Of a DNA stretch of 64,000 bases, positions 43,434 through 52,818 are shown in pieces (the first letter of the stretch is position 1; each line of letters opens with the position of its first letter). The notes below the pieces were generated by a model that saw only the letters and a program-made list of their open reading frames with translations, was not told where the DNA came from and ran no database searches. The position numbers were made by a program, and so were the translations under genes. Origin of the DNA: Paenibacillus alkaliterrae (GTDB lineage: Bacteria; Bacillota; Bacilli; Paenibacillales; Paenibacillaceae); the NCBI RefSeq assembly GCF_021532375.1, contig NZ_JAKGAP010000009.1, forward strand, positions 32,978 through 96,977. Reading direction: 5' to 3'.

Positions 43434-44249
43434 GTGAAGATCATGAGCTTGAATCATACGGTTGCGACAAAAGATACGAAGGCAGAAGCTCCGCTCGCCA
43501 TTCATGGTTTAAGCGTAGCGTATCAGAAAAAGCCGGTGCTGCGAAATATCTCATTCGAAGTCAATGAAGGCGAACTGATTGGCGTCATTGGCCCGAACGG
43601 GGCCGGGAAGTCAACACTGATGAAAGCGGCGCTCGGACTCATTCCGAGTATAGCCGGAGAGGTGCTGGTCTATGGAAAGCCCTATAAGCAGCAGCGCAAA
43701 CTTATCGGCTATGTGCCGCAGCGCGAATCGGTTGATTGGGATTTTCCGACGAATGCGCTTGACGTCGTCCTCATGGGCAGATACGGGCATTTGGGATGGT
43801 TTCGACGTCCTGGCGCGAAGGAAAAAGCGATTGCGATGGAAGCTCTAAGCAAGGTTGGCATGTCCGACTATGCGGACAGACAAATCAGCCAGCTGTCAGG
43901 CGGGCAGCAGCAGCGGGTATTTCTGGCCCGCGCTCTGGCGCAGGACGCAAAGCTGTATTTTATGGATGAGCCCTTCGCCGGTGTCGACGCGGCAACGGAG
44001 AAGGCGATTATTACGCTTCTTCAGGAGCTTAAGCTCCAAGGAAAAACTGTAATCGTCGTCCATCATGATTTAGCTACCGTACAGGATTATTTCGACTCCG
44101 TCCTGCTTCTTAACGTAGAGCTGCAGGCTTACGGTCCTACGGCGCAAACTTTTACGCAGGAGCAGCTGCAGCGTACTTACGGCGGCAGACTTGCCTTTCT
44201 CGATCGCAGCCTGCAGTCCCCTTCTATCCCTGACGGGAAGGGGGAGTAA
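43434..44249 (+). CDS. Mn/Zn ABC transporter, ATPase
   Basis: A 271-aa ABC ATPase: Walker [10 protein letters not shown] (about residues 49-57), signature LSGGQQQR, Walker [13 protein letters not shown] and switch His in [13 protein letters not shown]. It powers uptake through the two permeases that follow. The GTG at 43434 has AGGGA 6 bp upstream; an ATG three codons later is also possible. It lies 25 bp after the binding-protein gene. Confidence 0.94.
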   Translation: MKIMSLNHTVATKDTKAEAPLAIHGLSVAYQKKPVLRNISFEVNEGELIGVIGPNGAGKSTLMKAALGLIPSIAGEVLVYGKPYKQQRKLIGYVPQRESVDWDFPTNALDVVLMGRYGHLGWFRRPGAKEKAIAMEALSKVGMSDYADRQISQLSGGQQQRVFLARALAQDAKLYFMDEPFAGVDAATEKAIITLLQELKLQGKTVIVVHHDLATVQDYFDSVLLLNVELQAYGPTAQTFTQEQLQRTYGGRLAFLDRSLQSPSIPDGKGE

Positions 44250-44252
44250 TCG

Positions 44253-45194
44253 ATGGATACGATTTGGTCGATGTTGTCTGATCCGAACATGCAGTGGATA
44301 TTTCTGGGATGCACATTGCTCGGAATAAGCAGCGGAGTAATCGGCTGCTTCTCTTATTTGCGGAAGCAAAGCTTGATGGGCGACACGCTGGCGCATGCGG
44401 CGCTGCCGGGTATCTGTATCGCTTTTATGCTGACAGGAGTAAAGTCCATTGGACTGTTTCTTATCGGTGCAGGGCTCTCTGGTCTGATCGCTACGTTCGG
44501 AATTGGCTACATTACGCGGAACTCCAAGCTCAAGCAGGATGCGGCGATGGGTATCGTATTATCCGGTTTTTTTGGACTTGGAATCGTACTTCTCACTTTA
44601 ATCCAGCATGGAGATTACGGTAATCAGGCAGGTCTCGATAAATTTCTGTTCGGTCAGGCTGCCTCCATGATCGCATCAGACGTTATAACGATGACGATCG
44701 TCTGCGGTTTGTTAATCACGGTATGTACTTTGTTATTTAAGCAATTCAAAATCATTTCCTTCGATCCGGGGTTTGCGCGAGGGATCGGCTATCCGGTGGC
44801 TTTCCTCGAGCAGCTGCTAATGCTCCTTATCGTAGTTGCCGTCGTAGCCGGTATTCAAGCGGTAGGCGTTGTGCTCGTAGCAGCCCTTCTTATTACGCCA
44901 GCCGTGTCAGCAAGATATTGGACGGACCGACTGGGACTGATGGTCGTATTATCGGGGCTGTTCGGTGCAGCAAGCGGGGCTGCGGGAACATGGATCAGCG
45001 CCTCCGTATCGAATTTGCCGACCGGCCCGGTAACCGTACTGGCTGCGACATTGCTGTTCGGCCTATCTGTTTTATTCGGTCCGACGAGAGGATTACTGGC
45101 TAAGCGACTGATGAGACAAAGGGTCAAGCAGCGCTTCATCAGGGAAAGCGAGCCGCTTGTAAAGGGCAGCGTGAAGAAGGAGGCGGCATTATGA
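44253..45194 (+). CDS. Mn/Zn ABC transporter, first permease
   Basis: A 313-aa permease of the ABC-3 (metal) family with about eight membrane segments. The family motif SLMGDTLAHAALPGI lies near residues 38-52 and GVVLVAALLITPAVSARY near 207-224. The long basic tail (LMRQRVKQRFIRES) is cytoplasmic. GGGGGAG precedes the ATG. Its stop overlaps the second permease start by 4 bp. Confidence 0.92.
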   Translation: MDTIWSMLSDPNMQWIFLGCTLLGISSGVIGCFSYLRKQSLMGDTLAHAALPGICIAFMLTGVKSIGLFLIGAGLSGLIATFGIGYITRNSKLKQDAAMGIVLSGFFGLGIVLLTLIQHGDYGNQAGLDKFLFGQAASMIASDVITMTIVCGLLITVCTLLFKQFKIISFDPGFARGIGYPVAFLEQLLMLLIVVAVVAGIQAVGVVLVAALLITPAVSARYWTDRLGLMVVLSGLFGAASGAAGTWISASVSNLPTGPVTVLAATLLFGLSVLFGPTRGLLAKRLMRQRVKQRFIRESEPLVKGSVKKEAAL

Positions 45195-46060
45195 GCGATT
45201 TTTGGATTTTGCTGACAGGCTCGCTCGTTGCCGCCTGCTGCGGTATTCTCGGCGTATTTCTCGTGTTGCGGAAAATGGCTATGATCGGCGATGCCATTAG
45301 TCACTCCGTCATGCCCGGCATCGTCATTGCGTTTCTTCTCAGCGGCTCGAGAGATTCGCTGCTGATGATGTTCGCTGCACTGCTGTTCGGCTTGCTGACT
45401 ACCTTCCTCATTCAAATGTTCCAGCAAAGCGGCATTCAGGCCGATGCCTCAATAGGTGTCGTCTTTACGGCTTTGTTCGCGATCGGTGTCGTGCTTGTCA
45501 GCTTGTACGCCCGTCAGGTGCATTTGGATCAGGATGCGATTTTGTATGGCGAGATCGCTTATGTGCATTGGAACCTGTGGGTGCTTGGAGGCATCAACAT
45601 GGGGCCAAAGGCGGTATGGCTGCTCGGATTTACGTTGCTTGTGATCACGACGGTAATCGGCTTGTTCTACAAGCAATTCAAGCTATGCGCCTTCGATACG
45701 GCGCTTGCTGCAGCAATTGGGATCCCTGTCGCCTTTTTTCATTATTTGCTGATGGGTCTCGTATCGATGGCAACGGTCAGCTCGTTCGAGAGCGTCGGAG
45801 CCATACTTGTCGTAGGCATGCTGATCATTCCGGCTTCAACCGCCTATTTGCTGACGGATCGACTGGGCGTCATGATCGGATTAAGCGTTGCTGCCGGCAT
45901 AGCCAGCACCTTTCTCGGTTACGGGGCAGCGGTCGTTCTCGACGCGTCCATAGCGGGCTGCATGGTATGCGCGGCTTCCTTCTTATTTGTCGCAGCGTTT
46001 CTATTCTCGCCATCGCAAGGCATTATCGTCAAGAAGCTGCGTTTAAGACAGCTGGCTTAA
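45191..46060 (+). CDS. Mn/Zn ABC transporter, second permease
   Basis: A 289-aa ABC-3-family permease with about eight membrane segments, homologous to the one before it (MAMIGDAISHSVMPGIVIAF, ESVGAILVVGMLIIPASTAYL). Two different permease subunits with one ATPase is the TroABCD/MntABCD layout; ZnuABC has a single permease. It starts inside the end of the previous gene (ATGA) and the operon ends at a strong terminator. Confidence 0.92.
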   Translation: MSDFWILLTGSLVAACCGILGVFLVLRKMAMIGDAISHSVMPGIVIAFLLSGSRDSLLMMFAALLFGLLTTFLIQMFQQSGIQADASIGVVFTALFAIGVVLVSLYARQVHLDQDAILYGEIAYVHWNLWVLGGINMGPKAVWLLGFTLLVITTVIGLFYKQFKLCAFDTALAAAIGIPVAFFHYLLMGLVSMATVSSFESVGAILVVGMLIIPASTAYLLTDRLGVMIGLSVAAGIASTFLGYGAAVVLDASIAGCMVCAASFLFVAAFLFSPSQGIIVKKLRLRQLA

Positions 46061-46082
46061 CGTTAGCCATTTAATAGATAAG

Positions 46083-46118
46083 GAAGCATTCGCTTAGCGG
46101 ATGCTTTCTTTTTTTTGT
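46083..46118 (+). terminator. Terminator of the Mn/Zn transporter operon
   Basis: GAAGCATTCG and CGGATGCTTTC pair around CTTAG, followed by eight T. Confidence 0.9.
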
Positions 46119-46234
46119 ACGCTTTCGCGATTTCACGTTGGCGGCTTTTTTTTGTAACCGCCGTACATTTGGAATCTGTCATAAATGTGCTAAAATAATT
46201 TACTAGTTGGTAATACGCGTGAGGAGGCACTCTA

Positions 46235-46987
46235 TTGGGAGATTACAAATTAGTTGCGCTGGATATGGACGGCACATTGCTGAACGAACGATCCGAAATA
46301 AGCTCGGAAAATGCGGAGTGGATACAAAAGGCGCTGGATGCGGGCGTCATCGTCAGCTTCTCTACCGGACGGGGCTTTCGCAGCGCTCTGCCGTTTGCGG
46401 AGCAATTAAAGCTGGAGACGCCAATGATTACCGTGAACGGAAGCGAGATTTGGCATCGGCCGCATGTGCTGCATAAGCGGACGCATCTGAGCCCCGTTTA
46501 TGTTCAAAGGCTGCACGAGCTTGCGCTTGCGCATGAGGAAGCCTGGTTCTGGGCTTATACGGCGGATGATATTTACAACAAAGAGAAATGGATTAGTCCG
46601 GCAGGCGATTACAATTCGCATCACTGGTTGAAATTCGGTTATCACACGGAAGATGACCAAGTAAGGGAGAAGCTGCTGGCTGAAGTCCAAAGCTGGGGGG
46701 CGCTCGAGATCACGAATTCGTCGCCATGGAATCTGGAGCTGAACCCGCTCGGCGTATCTAAGGCAAGCGCCCTCAAAGAATTATGCGGCTTGCTTGATAT
46801 CGAGATGTCGCAGGTGATCGCCGTAGGCGACAGCTTGAACGACATTGCCGCGATCCGCGAGGCCGGTCTTGGAGTGGCTATGGGCAATGCGCAGGATACG
46901 GTTAAGGAAGCGGCCGATTTCATAACGTTCACGAATAACGAGCACGGGGTTGCGGAAGTGATTAAACGGTACGTTTTGAAAGGATGA
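46235..46987 (+). CDS. Cof-type HAD-superfamily phosphatase
   Basis: A 250-aa HAD hydrolase of the Cof/YidA group. The nucleophile motif is LDMDGTLLNE (about residues 9-18), motif II is SFSTGRG and motif IV is AVGDSLNDIAAI, with a type IIB cap between. These enzymes remove phosphate from sugar phosphates or flavin-like cofactors; the substrate is not determined. The TTG start follows GAGGAGG. It ends 7 bp before the DUF456 gene. Confidence 0.92.
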   Translation: MGDYKLVALDMDGTLLNERSEISSENAEWIQKALDAGVIVSFSTGRGFRSALPFAEQLKLETPMITVNGSEIWHRPHVLHKRTHLSPVYVQRLHELALAHEEAWFWAYTADDIYNKEKWISPAGDYNSHHWLKFGYHTEDDQVREKLLAEVQSWGALEITNSSPWNLELNPLGVSKASALKELCGLLDIEMSQVIAVGDSLNDIAAIREAGLGVAMGNAQDTVKEAADFITFTNNEHGVAEVIKRYVLKG

Positions 46988-46994
46988 GGAACGT

Positions 46995-47477
46995 ATGGAC
47001 ATACTAGGCTGGATCCTCGTTATTTTATTATTCGCGGTGGGCATGGCCGGCGCGGTTTATCCGATCCTGCCCGGTGCTCTGGCCATTTACGCCGCATTTT
47101 TTGTATACGGACTATTCTTTTCCTTTAGCGAGTTTGGCATATGGTTCTGGCTCATTCAGACGCTTATCGTTATTGTGCTGTTCGTAGCCGACTATGCGGT
47201 GAGCGCATGGGGGGTCAAACGGTTCGGAGGCTCAAGGGCCTCGATAATCGGCAGTACGATCGGTCTCATCTTCGGTCCTTTCGTTATACCGGCACTAGGT
47301 CTAATTATCGGTCCGTTCGCAGGTGCGGTAATCGGTGAGATGATTGTCGGCAATAATCTCGAGCGGTCGCTCAAGGTCGGTCTCGGATCGGTTGTCGGTT
47401 TGTTTACGAGCGTCGTGGTGAAGTTTATTCTTCAATTGCTGATGATTGTGCTGTTCATATTATGGCTTGTATTCTAA
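46995..47477 (+). CDS. DUF456-family membrane protein
   Basis: A 160-aa, very hydrophobic protein with four or five membrane segments. The Gly-rich repeats GMAGAVYPILPGALAIY and GLIFGPFVIPALGLIIGPFAGAVIGEM are typical of DUF456 (B. subtilis YqgC). The function is unknown. It is probably co-transcribed with the HAD gene, 7 bp upstream, and the ThuA-like gene, 21 bp downstream. Confidence 0.88.
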   Translation: MDILGWILVILLFAVGMAGAVYPILPGALAIYAAFFVYGLFFSFSEFGIWFWLIQTLIVIVLFVADYAVSAWGVKRFGGSRASIIGSTIGLIFGPFVIPALGLIIGPFAGAVIGEMIVGNNLERSLKVGLGSVVGLFTSVVVKFILQLLMIVLFILWLVF

Positions 47478-47498
47478 ATCGAAAGGGAGTTCAACAGA

Positions 47499-48224
47499 AT
47501 GATTAAAGTGACAGTATGGAATGAGTTTTTGCATGATAAGCTTCATGATGAGGTTAAAAAGATTTATCCGGACGGCATTCACCGGACCTTGGCGAAAGGA
47601 TTGGCGGCAGACGACATCGAGGTAGCGACGGCAACGCTAGAAGAGCCTGAGCACGGATTAACGGAGGAGCGGCTGGCAAATACGGACGTGCTCATTTGGT
47701 GGGGGCATATGGGACATGACAAGGTTGACGACGAGATCGTCGAACGCGTCCAGCTGCGCGTATGGAACGGAATGGGCTTAATCGTCCTGCACTCCGGCCA
47801 TTTCTCGAAAATTTTCAAAAAGCTGATGGGAACCGGCTGCGACCTGAAATGGCGCGAGGCTGGCGAGAAGGAACGCATGTGGGTCGTTAATCCGGCGCAT
47901 CCGATCGCAGCGGGGCTGCCTGAATACATTACGCTCGATCAAGAGGAAATGTACGGCGAGCACTTTGATATTCCCGCACCGGATGAGCTGATCTTCGTGA
48001 GCTGGTTCGAGGGAGGGGAAGTATTCCGCAGCGGCTGCACGTTCAGCCGCGGCCAAGGGAAAATCTTTTATTTCCGTCCGGGGCACGAAACATATCCTAC
48101 TTACTACAATCCGCAGGTGCTGCAGGTTATTCAGAACGGCATCCGCTGGGCGGGGCCATCGGGCGCGGCCGCACCGGTTCGCGGCAATCATCAGCCGCTC
48201 GAGCCAATCGGAAATAAGGAATAG
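47499..48224 (+). CDS. ThuA-domain protein
   Basis: A 241-aa protein with the class I glutamine-amidotransferase-like fold of ThuA ([61 protein letters not shown]). ThuA proteins take part in trehalose or related disaccharide use through keto-sugar intermediates. It starts after AAAGGGAG. The C-terminal 25 residues (Ala/Pro-rich) look disordered. The context (HAD, DUF456, flippase) does not point to one sugar. Confidence 0.88.
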   Translation: MIKVTVWNEFLHDKLHDEVKKIYPDGIHRTLAKGLAADDIEVATATLEEPEHGLTEERLANTDVLIWWGHMGHDKVDDEIVERVQLRVWNGMGLIVLHSGHFSKIFKKLMGTGCDLKWREAGEKERMWVVNPAHPIAAGLPEYITLDQEEMYGEHFDIPAPDELIFVSWFEGGEVFRSGCTFSRGQGKIFYFRPGHETYPTYYNPQVLQVIQNGIRWAGPSGAAAPVRGNHQPLEPIGNKE

Positions 48225-48244
48225 GGAGACTTCAGCTAAACGCC

Positions 48245-49888
48245 ATGCTAAAAAAAGACTCATTAATTAAAGGCACGCTAATATTAGCGGCCGCTGCGCT
48301 TACAGCCCGGTTTCTCGGTCTGTTTCAGCGTATTCCGCTCGATTATATGCTTGGTCCCGATGGACAAGCAGCCTTCAATGCTGCCAATCAATTGTATTTG
48401 CTCCTGCTGACGGTCGCCACGGGAGGCATCCCGATTACGATAAGCAAAATGATATCACAGCGTTATGCGCTCGGAAGGCATGATGAGGCCAAACGCATAT
48501 ACAAGGCCGCCCTGCTGTTCGGAGCAGTGACCGGTTTGATCCTTGCAACCGCGATGTTCGCTTTGGCACCGGTCTATGCCAAAATCTCAAAGGTGCCTTA
48601 CGCTGTTTTGTCCTTGCAGGCCATTGCTCCCGCGCTGCTGCTTTTCCCGGTTATCGCGATGACGCGCGGTTATTTTCAGGGCAGGCAAATCATGGCCGCT
48701 GGCGGCATTTCTCAAATCATTGAACAAATATTACGGATTATAGGCGGTATCGGACTGGCGCTCATCATACTGGGCTGGGGTTACGGAGACGACTGGGGAG
48801 CGGCGGCTATCGCATTCGGCAGCGTATTCGGCAGCTTCGGCGCATTCGCAGTTATGCTGTGGTTTGCAAGAAAGCTGAAGAGGCAAGACCTGGCCGAGCA
48901 GCGAAGCGCAGGCCACGCCGTCAGGAAGCCTGGCGGGGCGACTGGCTCACCTATTCCGTTTCGATCTATTTACCGGGAAATATTCACCATGTCGATTCCG
49001 GCCGTTGTGACGGCGATGACCGTACAGTTCGTCTATTTCTTCGATTTATCTTTATTTATGCGGCTTACACAATCCCTCTATAATGAGGAGTCAGCTGCTG
49101 TCATATTGGCCAATTACTCCACGAAGGCGATGTCGCTTGCCGGCATACCGCCGATATTAGCGATAGCGCTGGGCGCATCCATCATACCGGTCATTTCATC
49201 GGCCTTTTCCTTGAACAAAATGGACGAGGTGCAGCGCCAGACATCGCTGGTTATGCGAATCGTCTGCTTCACGGGCGTGCCTGTTGCGCTTTTGCTTACC
49301 GTTGCAGCCTATTCGGTGACGGGTTTATTGTTCACCAGCCCAAGCGGCAGCGGAACGGTTGCCTTGCTTACTGCGGGGACTATTTTCCAAATTACGATGA
49401 TGACGTCGAACTCCATTTTGTACGGACTCGATAAGCCGAGGCAGCCGATGATGCATACGATTGTCGGATTCGGGCTGAAGGTGCTGCTTAGTTTGGCACT
49501 TGCGCCTTGGCTGGGCGTGTATGGTCTCATTATTAGTTCATCGGTTTGCTTTATCGCTATAACGTTGTTAAATATAAGGACGATTAATCAGCAGGTGAAG
49601 CTGAATGTGCTCGGCAAACGCTGGGTTCCCTATTTGATTGCGATCGCGGTACCTGCTGCGGCTGGCTGGGGCGCGGAGTACGGAGTTCTCGCATTGACGG
49701 CTGCATGGCACGATAAGCTATCGTATTTGGCCGCAGGGGCGGCAGCAGCGCTCGTAGTTGGAGGTTTGTACGTGTTCCTGCTTGCGGCGCTTCGAGTCGT
49801 AACGCCGGAGGACATTCGTTCCTTCCCGGGACCGCTGCGCAAGCTGTTGAACCTCCTCCTAAAACCGTTTTATAGACGAGCGGTTTAA
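48245..49888 (+). CDS. MOP-superfamily lipid/oligosaccharide flippase (YtgP/MurJ or SpoVB-like)
   Basis: A 547-aa protein with 14 membrane segments and motifs of the MurJ/PST group (LTARFLGLFQRIPLDYMLG, ATGGIPITISKMISQR, LFPVIAMTRGYFQGRQIM, GISQIIEQILRIIGG). Such proteins move lipid-linked precursors such as lipid II across the membrane; SpoVB is the sporulation form. The sequence looks nearer YtgP than SpoVB, but I cannot settle it. The ribosome site is weak (GGGAGA about 16 bp upstream). A strong terminator follows. Confidence 0.87.
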   Translation: MLKKDSLIKGTLILAAAALTARFLGLFQRIPLDYMLGPDGQAAFNAANQLYLLLLTVATGGIPITISKMISQRYALGRHDEAKRIYKAALLFGAVTGLILATAMFALAPVYAKISKVPYAVLSLQAIAPALLLFPVIAMTRGYFQGRQIMAAGGISQIIEQILRIIGGIGLALIILGWGYGDDWGAAAIAFGSVFGSFGAFAVMLWFARKLKRQDLAEQRSAGHAVRKPGGATGSPIPFRSIYREIFTMSIPAVVTAMTVQFVYFFDLSLFMRLTQSLYNEESAAVILANYSTKAMSLAGIPPILAIALGASIIPVISSAFSLNKMDEVQRQTSLVMRIVCFTGVPVALLLTVAAYSVTGLLFTSPSGSGTVALLTAGTIFQITMMTSNSILYGLDKPRQPMMHTIVGFGLKVLLSLALAPWLGVYGLIISSSVCFIAITLLNIRTINQQVKLNVLGKRWVPYLIAIAVPAAAGWGAEYGVLALTAAWHDKLSYLAAGAAAALVVGGLYVFLLAALRVVTPEDIRSFPGPLRKLLNLLLKPFYRRAV

Positions 49889-49901
49889 AAAGAATAAAGA
49901 T

Positions 49902-49934
49902 AAGGGTGCTCCAAGAGCGGGAGCACCCTTTTTT
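49902..49934 (+). terminator. Terminator after the flippase gene
   Basis: AAGGGTGCTCC pairs with GGAGCACCCTT, followed by six T. Confidence 0.92.
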
Positions 49935-50437
49935 GCGTATGAGGTGTTGCAGGAAAATAAAGTGTTGGACTGAAGATGTTTTGAGAATTGCCATAACCTT
50001 ATGTTAAAAAGCCAGGACGGCAGCACAAACTGGAAAAACTCCAGTTAATTTAGTCTCAGACGCTCTATATAAAGCAATTAACGGGAAAATCAGGCGGTAT
50101 TCACGGGTATAATCGCTTCTAGTCGGCAAACAGATACATTAGCGGGACCTTTTCCAGTTAGATTCGCCATTCAACTCGCAGGAGCGAAGCTATTTTGTCA
50201 ACATGCTAAATAGGACCTGAAAAAACTTAGCAATCTCAGGTCAACATATATAGATGGAAGCTTTTTCTCGTTACGCTTATTTGAACATCGCTCAGATGCA
50301 ATGAATCCGAACCCTAGTAAATTCGACAAAACTAGTGCCTTCCATACATTTACATTCCATAGAGTCTCTTGTACAATGAATAGAGTTTGTGTGCCTGTTT
50401 AGCCTACTATATTCATTTATAAGGAGATGTTGACTGG
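49935..50437. other. 500-bp gene-free region, possibly carrying a dispersed intergenic element
   Basis: No coding frame with a ribosome site is seen. It contains the short palindrome AACTGGAAAAACTCCAGTT (about 50028-50046) and CTTTTCCAGTTAGAT (about 50150), which repeats the TTCCAGTT motif. The composition differs from the other intergenic regions here, and the sequence could be a non-coding repeat family, to be tested by search. Near 50370 CTTGTACAATGAATAGAG may be promoter sequence for the lipoprotein gene. Confidence 0.4.
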
Positions 50438-52120
50438 ATGAAAAATTTCGGAAGCATGAGCAGGCTGCTGGCGCTGTTGCTTGCGTTCGCGCTCGTGTTC
50501 GTCGCAGGCTGTCAGGCTGTTTCTAACGTAGACTTCAATACGGTATTAAAGAATGCGTTAAAGGTAACGTCAACTGAAGGCAAACAAGCTATTGAGCTGA
50601 AGCTGCTGCTTGACGAGGCAGTGTTGGAGGAAATGCCGGAAGAGGAGCAAGCGCTAATAAAGTTGTTCTCAAGTGTAAAGCTGCAGCTGAATAACGTGAA
50701 GGTTCAAGATACAGAGCATCTTTCTTTTGACGGCAGCTTGATGTTTGGTGATGCAACGAGCATTGCATTTTCTTTAAAAATGTCTGACACGCTGGCGGTT
50801 TTGGAGCTTGAAGGCGCCAAGCAGCCATTCGTGCTTGATCTGACAAGCGAAAGCTTGCTGGAATTAACGGGCATGGCAGCAGCAGTAGAAGAGACCGAGG
50901 CAAGCGAAGAGATCGATCAAGAATCGTTAAATGCTCTCGGCCGCCAAATGCTTGATACCGTCGGTGACTATGTCATTGACAACCTGCCTAATCCGGACCG
51001 GATAGCAGTGAAGCCTGCAGTTGAACCGATTAACGGCTCGGCGACTTCGCTTATGCACGTGCATATTGATTTGGATGGACCGGAAATTTGGGCATGGGTG
51101 AAAAAATACGTGGATGCGCTCGTGGCAGACCGCGCAGGTTTGGAAGAAATGCTGGAGGGTATATTCGAAATCTTACAGAGCAACCCTGAGGTATTGGAGG
51201 CTGCAGGCATCGTGAATCCGCTCGAGGATGGCGGACGACTTGATGCTCCGACTCCTGAAGAAACGTTGGAGCAGGCAACGGAAGAGCTTGCTGTCCTCCT
51301 TGAGGAGTTGCAAGCGGAGCTTGTTCGGATGGAGAAAGAGGATCAAGAAACGCTTGATGAAGTGTTCACGAAGGATCTCGTTATTAAGGCGGATGTATTC
51401 GTGGACGGCAAGCTGGATATCCGCAAGCAGGTTTATGAGCTGACTTACGTACTAAGCGAGGAGTCCGCATCAGAGCCTGAAATTGACTATGAATTCGATT
51501 CCGAATCCGGTTACGGATTAGAATCTGAATGGGATTCCGGGCTGGAAATGGGAGCAATGCCGTTCAAGGGCTTATCCTTAAAAATGGAAAGCGAATCCTG
51601 GAACGTGAACGGCGAAGTGAAGGCCGCTGCTCCAGCCGCATCCGATTCTGCCATTCCCGCAGAGGAATTGTTCCTGATGGAAGGCTACCAGGTTTTGAAG
51701 CAATTTGACGAAAGCTCCGTTATTTATGATTTACTGAAGAACAAAATGCATATCGGCAAGCAAGAAATCGTATGGTATCCTTACGAAAATATCAATCCCG
51801 CAATTCTTACGGCCGCTAATATTACGATCATTCCGCTTCGCGATACGGCGGATGAGCTGGGCGCGTCCCTCACATACGATGCGAAAACAAAAAGCATCGA
51901 GTTGTTTGACGAAGCGACAAATTCGACGGTTGCGGTGAAAGTCGGCAGCGATACGGCGGTTGTCAATGGAAAAATCGAAAAATGGTCCTTCCCGGTAACT
52001 TTGATTGACGGAGTGACCTATGTGCCGGCTCGTGACTTGGCCCGCGTCTTATATGCCAAGATTAGCTGGACAACTTTTTATGATGAAGAGAAAGTATTTA
52101 CGTTGGAACGGGAAGTATAA
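50438..52120 (+). CDS. Lipoprotein with C-terminal copper-amine-oxidase-N-like domain
   Basis: A 560-aa lipoprotein. The lipobox VFVAGCQA places the lipidated Cys near residue 25. The middle (about 30-440) is acidic, mostly helical, with Glu-rich stretches (VEETEASEEIDQ; EQATEELAVLLEELQAELV) and an acidic Ser/Glu/Asp segment (about 345-370). The last 115 residues form the copper-amine-oxidase N-terminal domain fold (NITIIPLRDTADELGASLTYDA, GVTYVPARDLARVL). In Paenibacillus this domain usually serves as an envelope or wall-binding module and has no oxidase activity. The start follows AAGGAG. Confidence 0.82.
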   Translation: MKNFGSMSRLLALLLAFALVFVAGCQAVSNVDFNTVLKNALKVTSTEGKQAIELKLLLDEAVLEEMPEEEQALIKLFSSVKLQLNNVKVQDTEHLSFDGSLMFGDATSIAFSLKMSDTLAVLELEGAKQPFVLDLTSESLLELTGMAAAVEETEASEEIDQESLNALGRQMLDTVGDYVIDNLPNPDRIAVKPAVEPINGSATSLMHVHIDLDGPEIWAWVKKYVDALVADRAGLEEMLEGIFEILQSNPEVLEAAGIVNPLEDGGRLDAPTPEETLEQATEELAVLLEELQAELVRMEKEDQETLDEVFTKDLVIKADVFVDGKLDIRKQVYELTYVLSEESASEPEIDYEFDSESGYGLESEWDSGLEMGAMPFKGLSLKMESESWNVNGEVKAAAPAASDSAIPAEELFLMEGYQVLKQFDESSVIYDLLKNKMHIGKQEIVWYPYENINPAILTAANITIIPLRDTADELGASLTYDAKTKSIELFDEATNSTVAVKVGSDTAVVNGKIEKWSFPVTLIDGVTYVPARDLARVLYAKISWTTFYDEEKVFTLEREV

Positions 52121-52176
52121 GCGGTAAGCAAGGAACTGCTTTATTTTTAATCAAGCGAACGGTTTAGGGGTGCGAT

Positions 52177-52518
52177 ATGAAAAAAATAACGACTGATGCA
52201 GCATTTCGCGAAGTCATTTCCGGTAATCATTTGACGATTGCTGTATTCAAAACAACCTGGTGCAAGGATTGCCATTTTATTGATCCATTCATGCCGGAGC
52301 TGGAACGGCAATACGAGGGACGGGTAACGTTCGTGGAGCTTGATCGCGACGATCTTCCGGATTTATGCTCGGAGCTGAACATACTCGGCATACCCAGCTT
52401 TATTGCTTTCCGCGCTAACCAGGAACTGGTTCGCTTCGTTAGCAAGCTGCGAAAGAGCCGCGAGGAGATCGAGCAGTTTGCAGATCGGGCGATTCAAGTC
52501 AGTGATGCAATAAGTTAG
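52177..52518 (+). CDS. Thioredoxin-family protein
   Basis: A 113-aa thioredoxin fold with the redox motif WCKDC (TTWCKDCHFIDP, about residues 28-32) and the cis-Pro in LGIPSFIAF. The motif differs from thioredoxin's WCGPC, so it is a thioredoxin-like (YtpP-type) protein rather than the main thioredoxin. It has no signal peptide. It stands alone, followed by a terminator. Confidence 0.88.
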   Translation: MKKITTDAAFREVISGNHLTIAVFKTTWCKDCHFIDPFMPELERQYEGRVTFVELDRDDLPDLCSELNILGIPSFIAFRANQELVRFVSKLRKSREEIEQFADRAIQVSDAIS

Positions 52519-52541
52519 AATTAATTTTACGTAACGGATAG

Positions 52542-52589
52542 TCCGCGCTTCAGAGGGTATTTTCCTTCTAAGCGCGGGCTTTCATTTTT
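52542..52589 (+). terminator. Terminator after the thioredoxin-like gene
   Basis: TCCGCGCTT pairs with AAGCGCGGG around an inner AGAGGG/CCTTCT stem, followed by a T-rich tail. The rest of the 52519-52818 gap is AT-rich near its right end and holds no gene I can see. Confidence 0.75.
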
Positions 52590-52818
52590 ATGCGGAAACT
52601 TGCGTGGAAGTGTCACATTTTCAACATGGCTTTTGCCCTTTTTTATGGCTATAATTGAACTGTTACAAGCGTAAACGGCTGACGCCGTCCTTTGGCGGCA
52701 AAAGCTCGTTTCGCGGTGAAATATAAGCACCGTATAAAGGTAAAACTTATAAGTTCTTATATTTTTAAAAAGGCAAGATCATTTTATACTATATATTTTG
52801 AAACTAGGTGATTGGATT

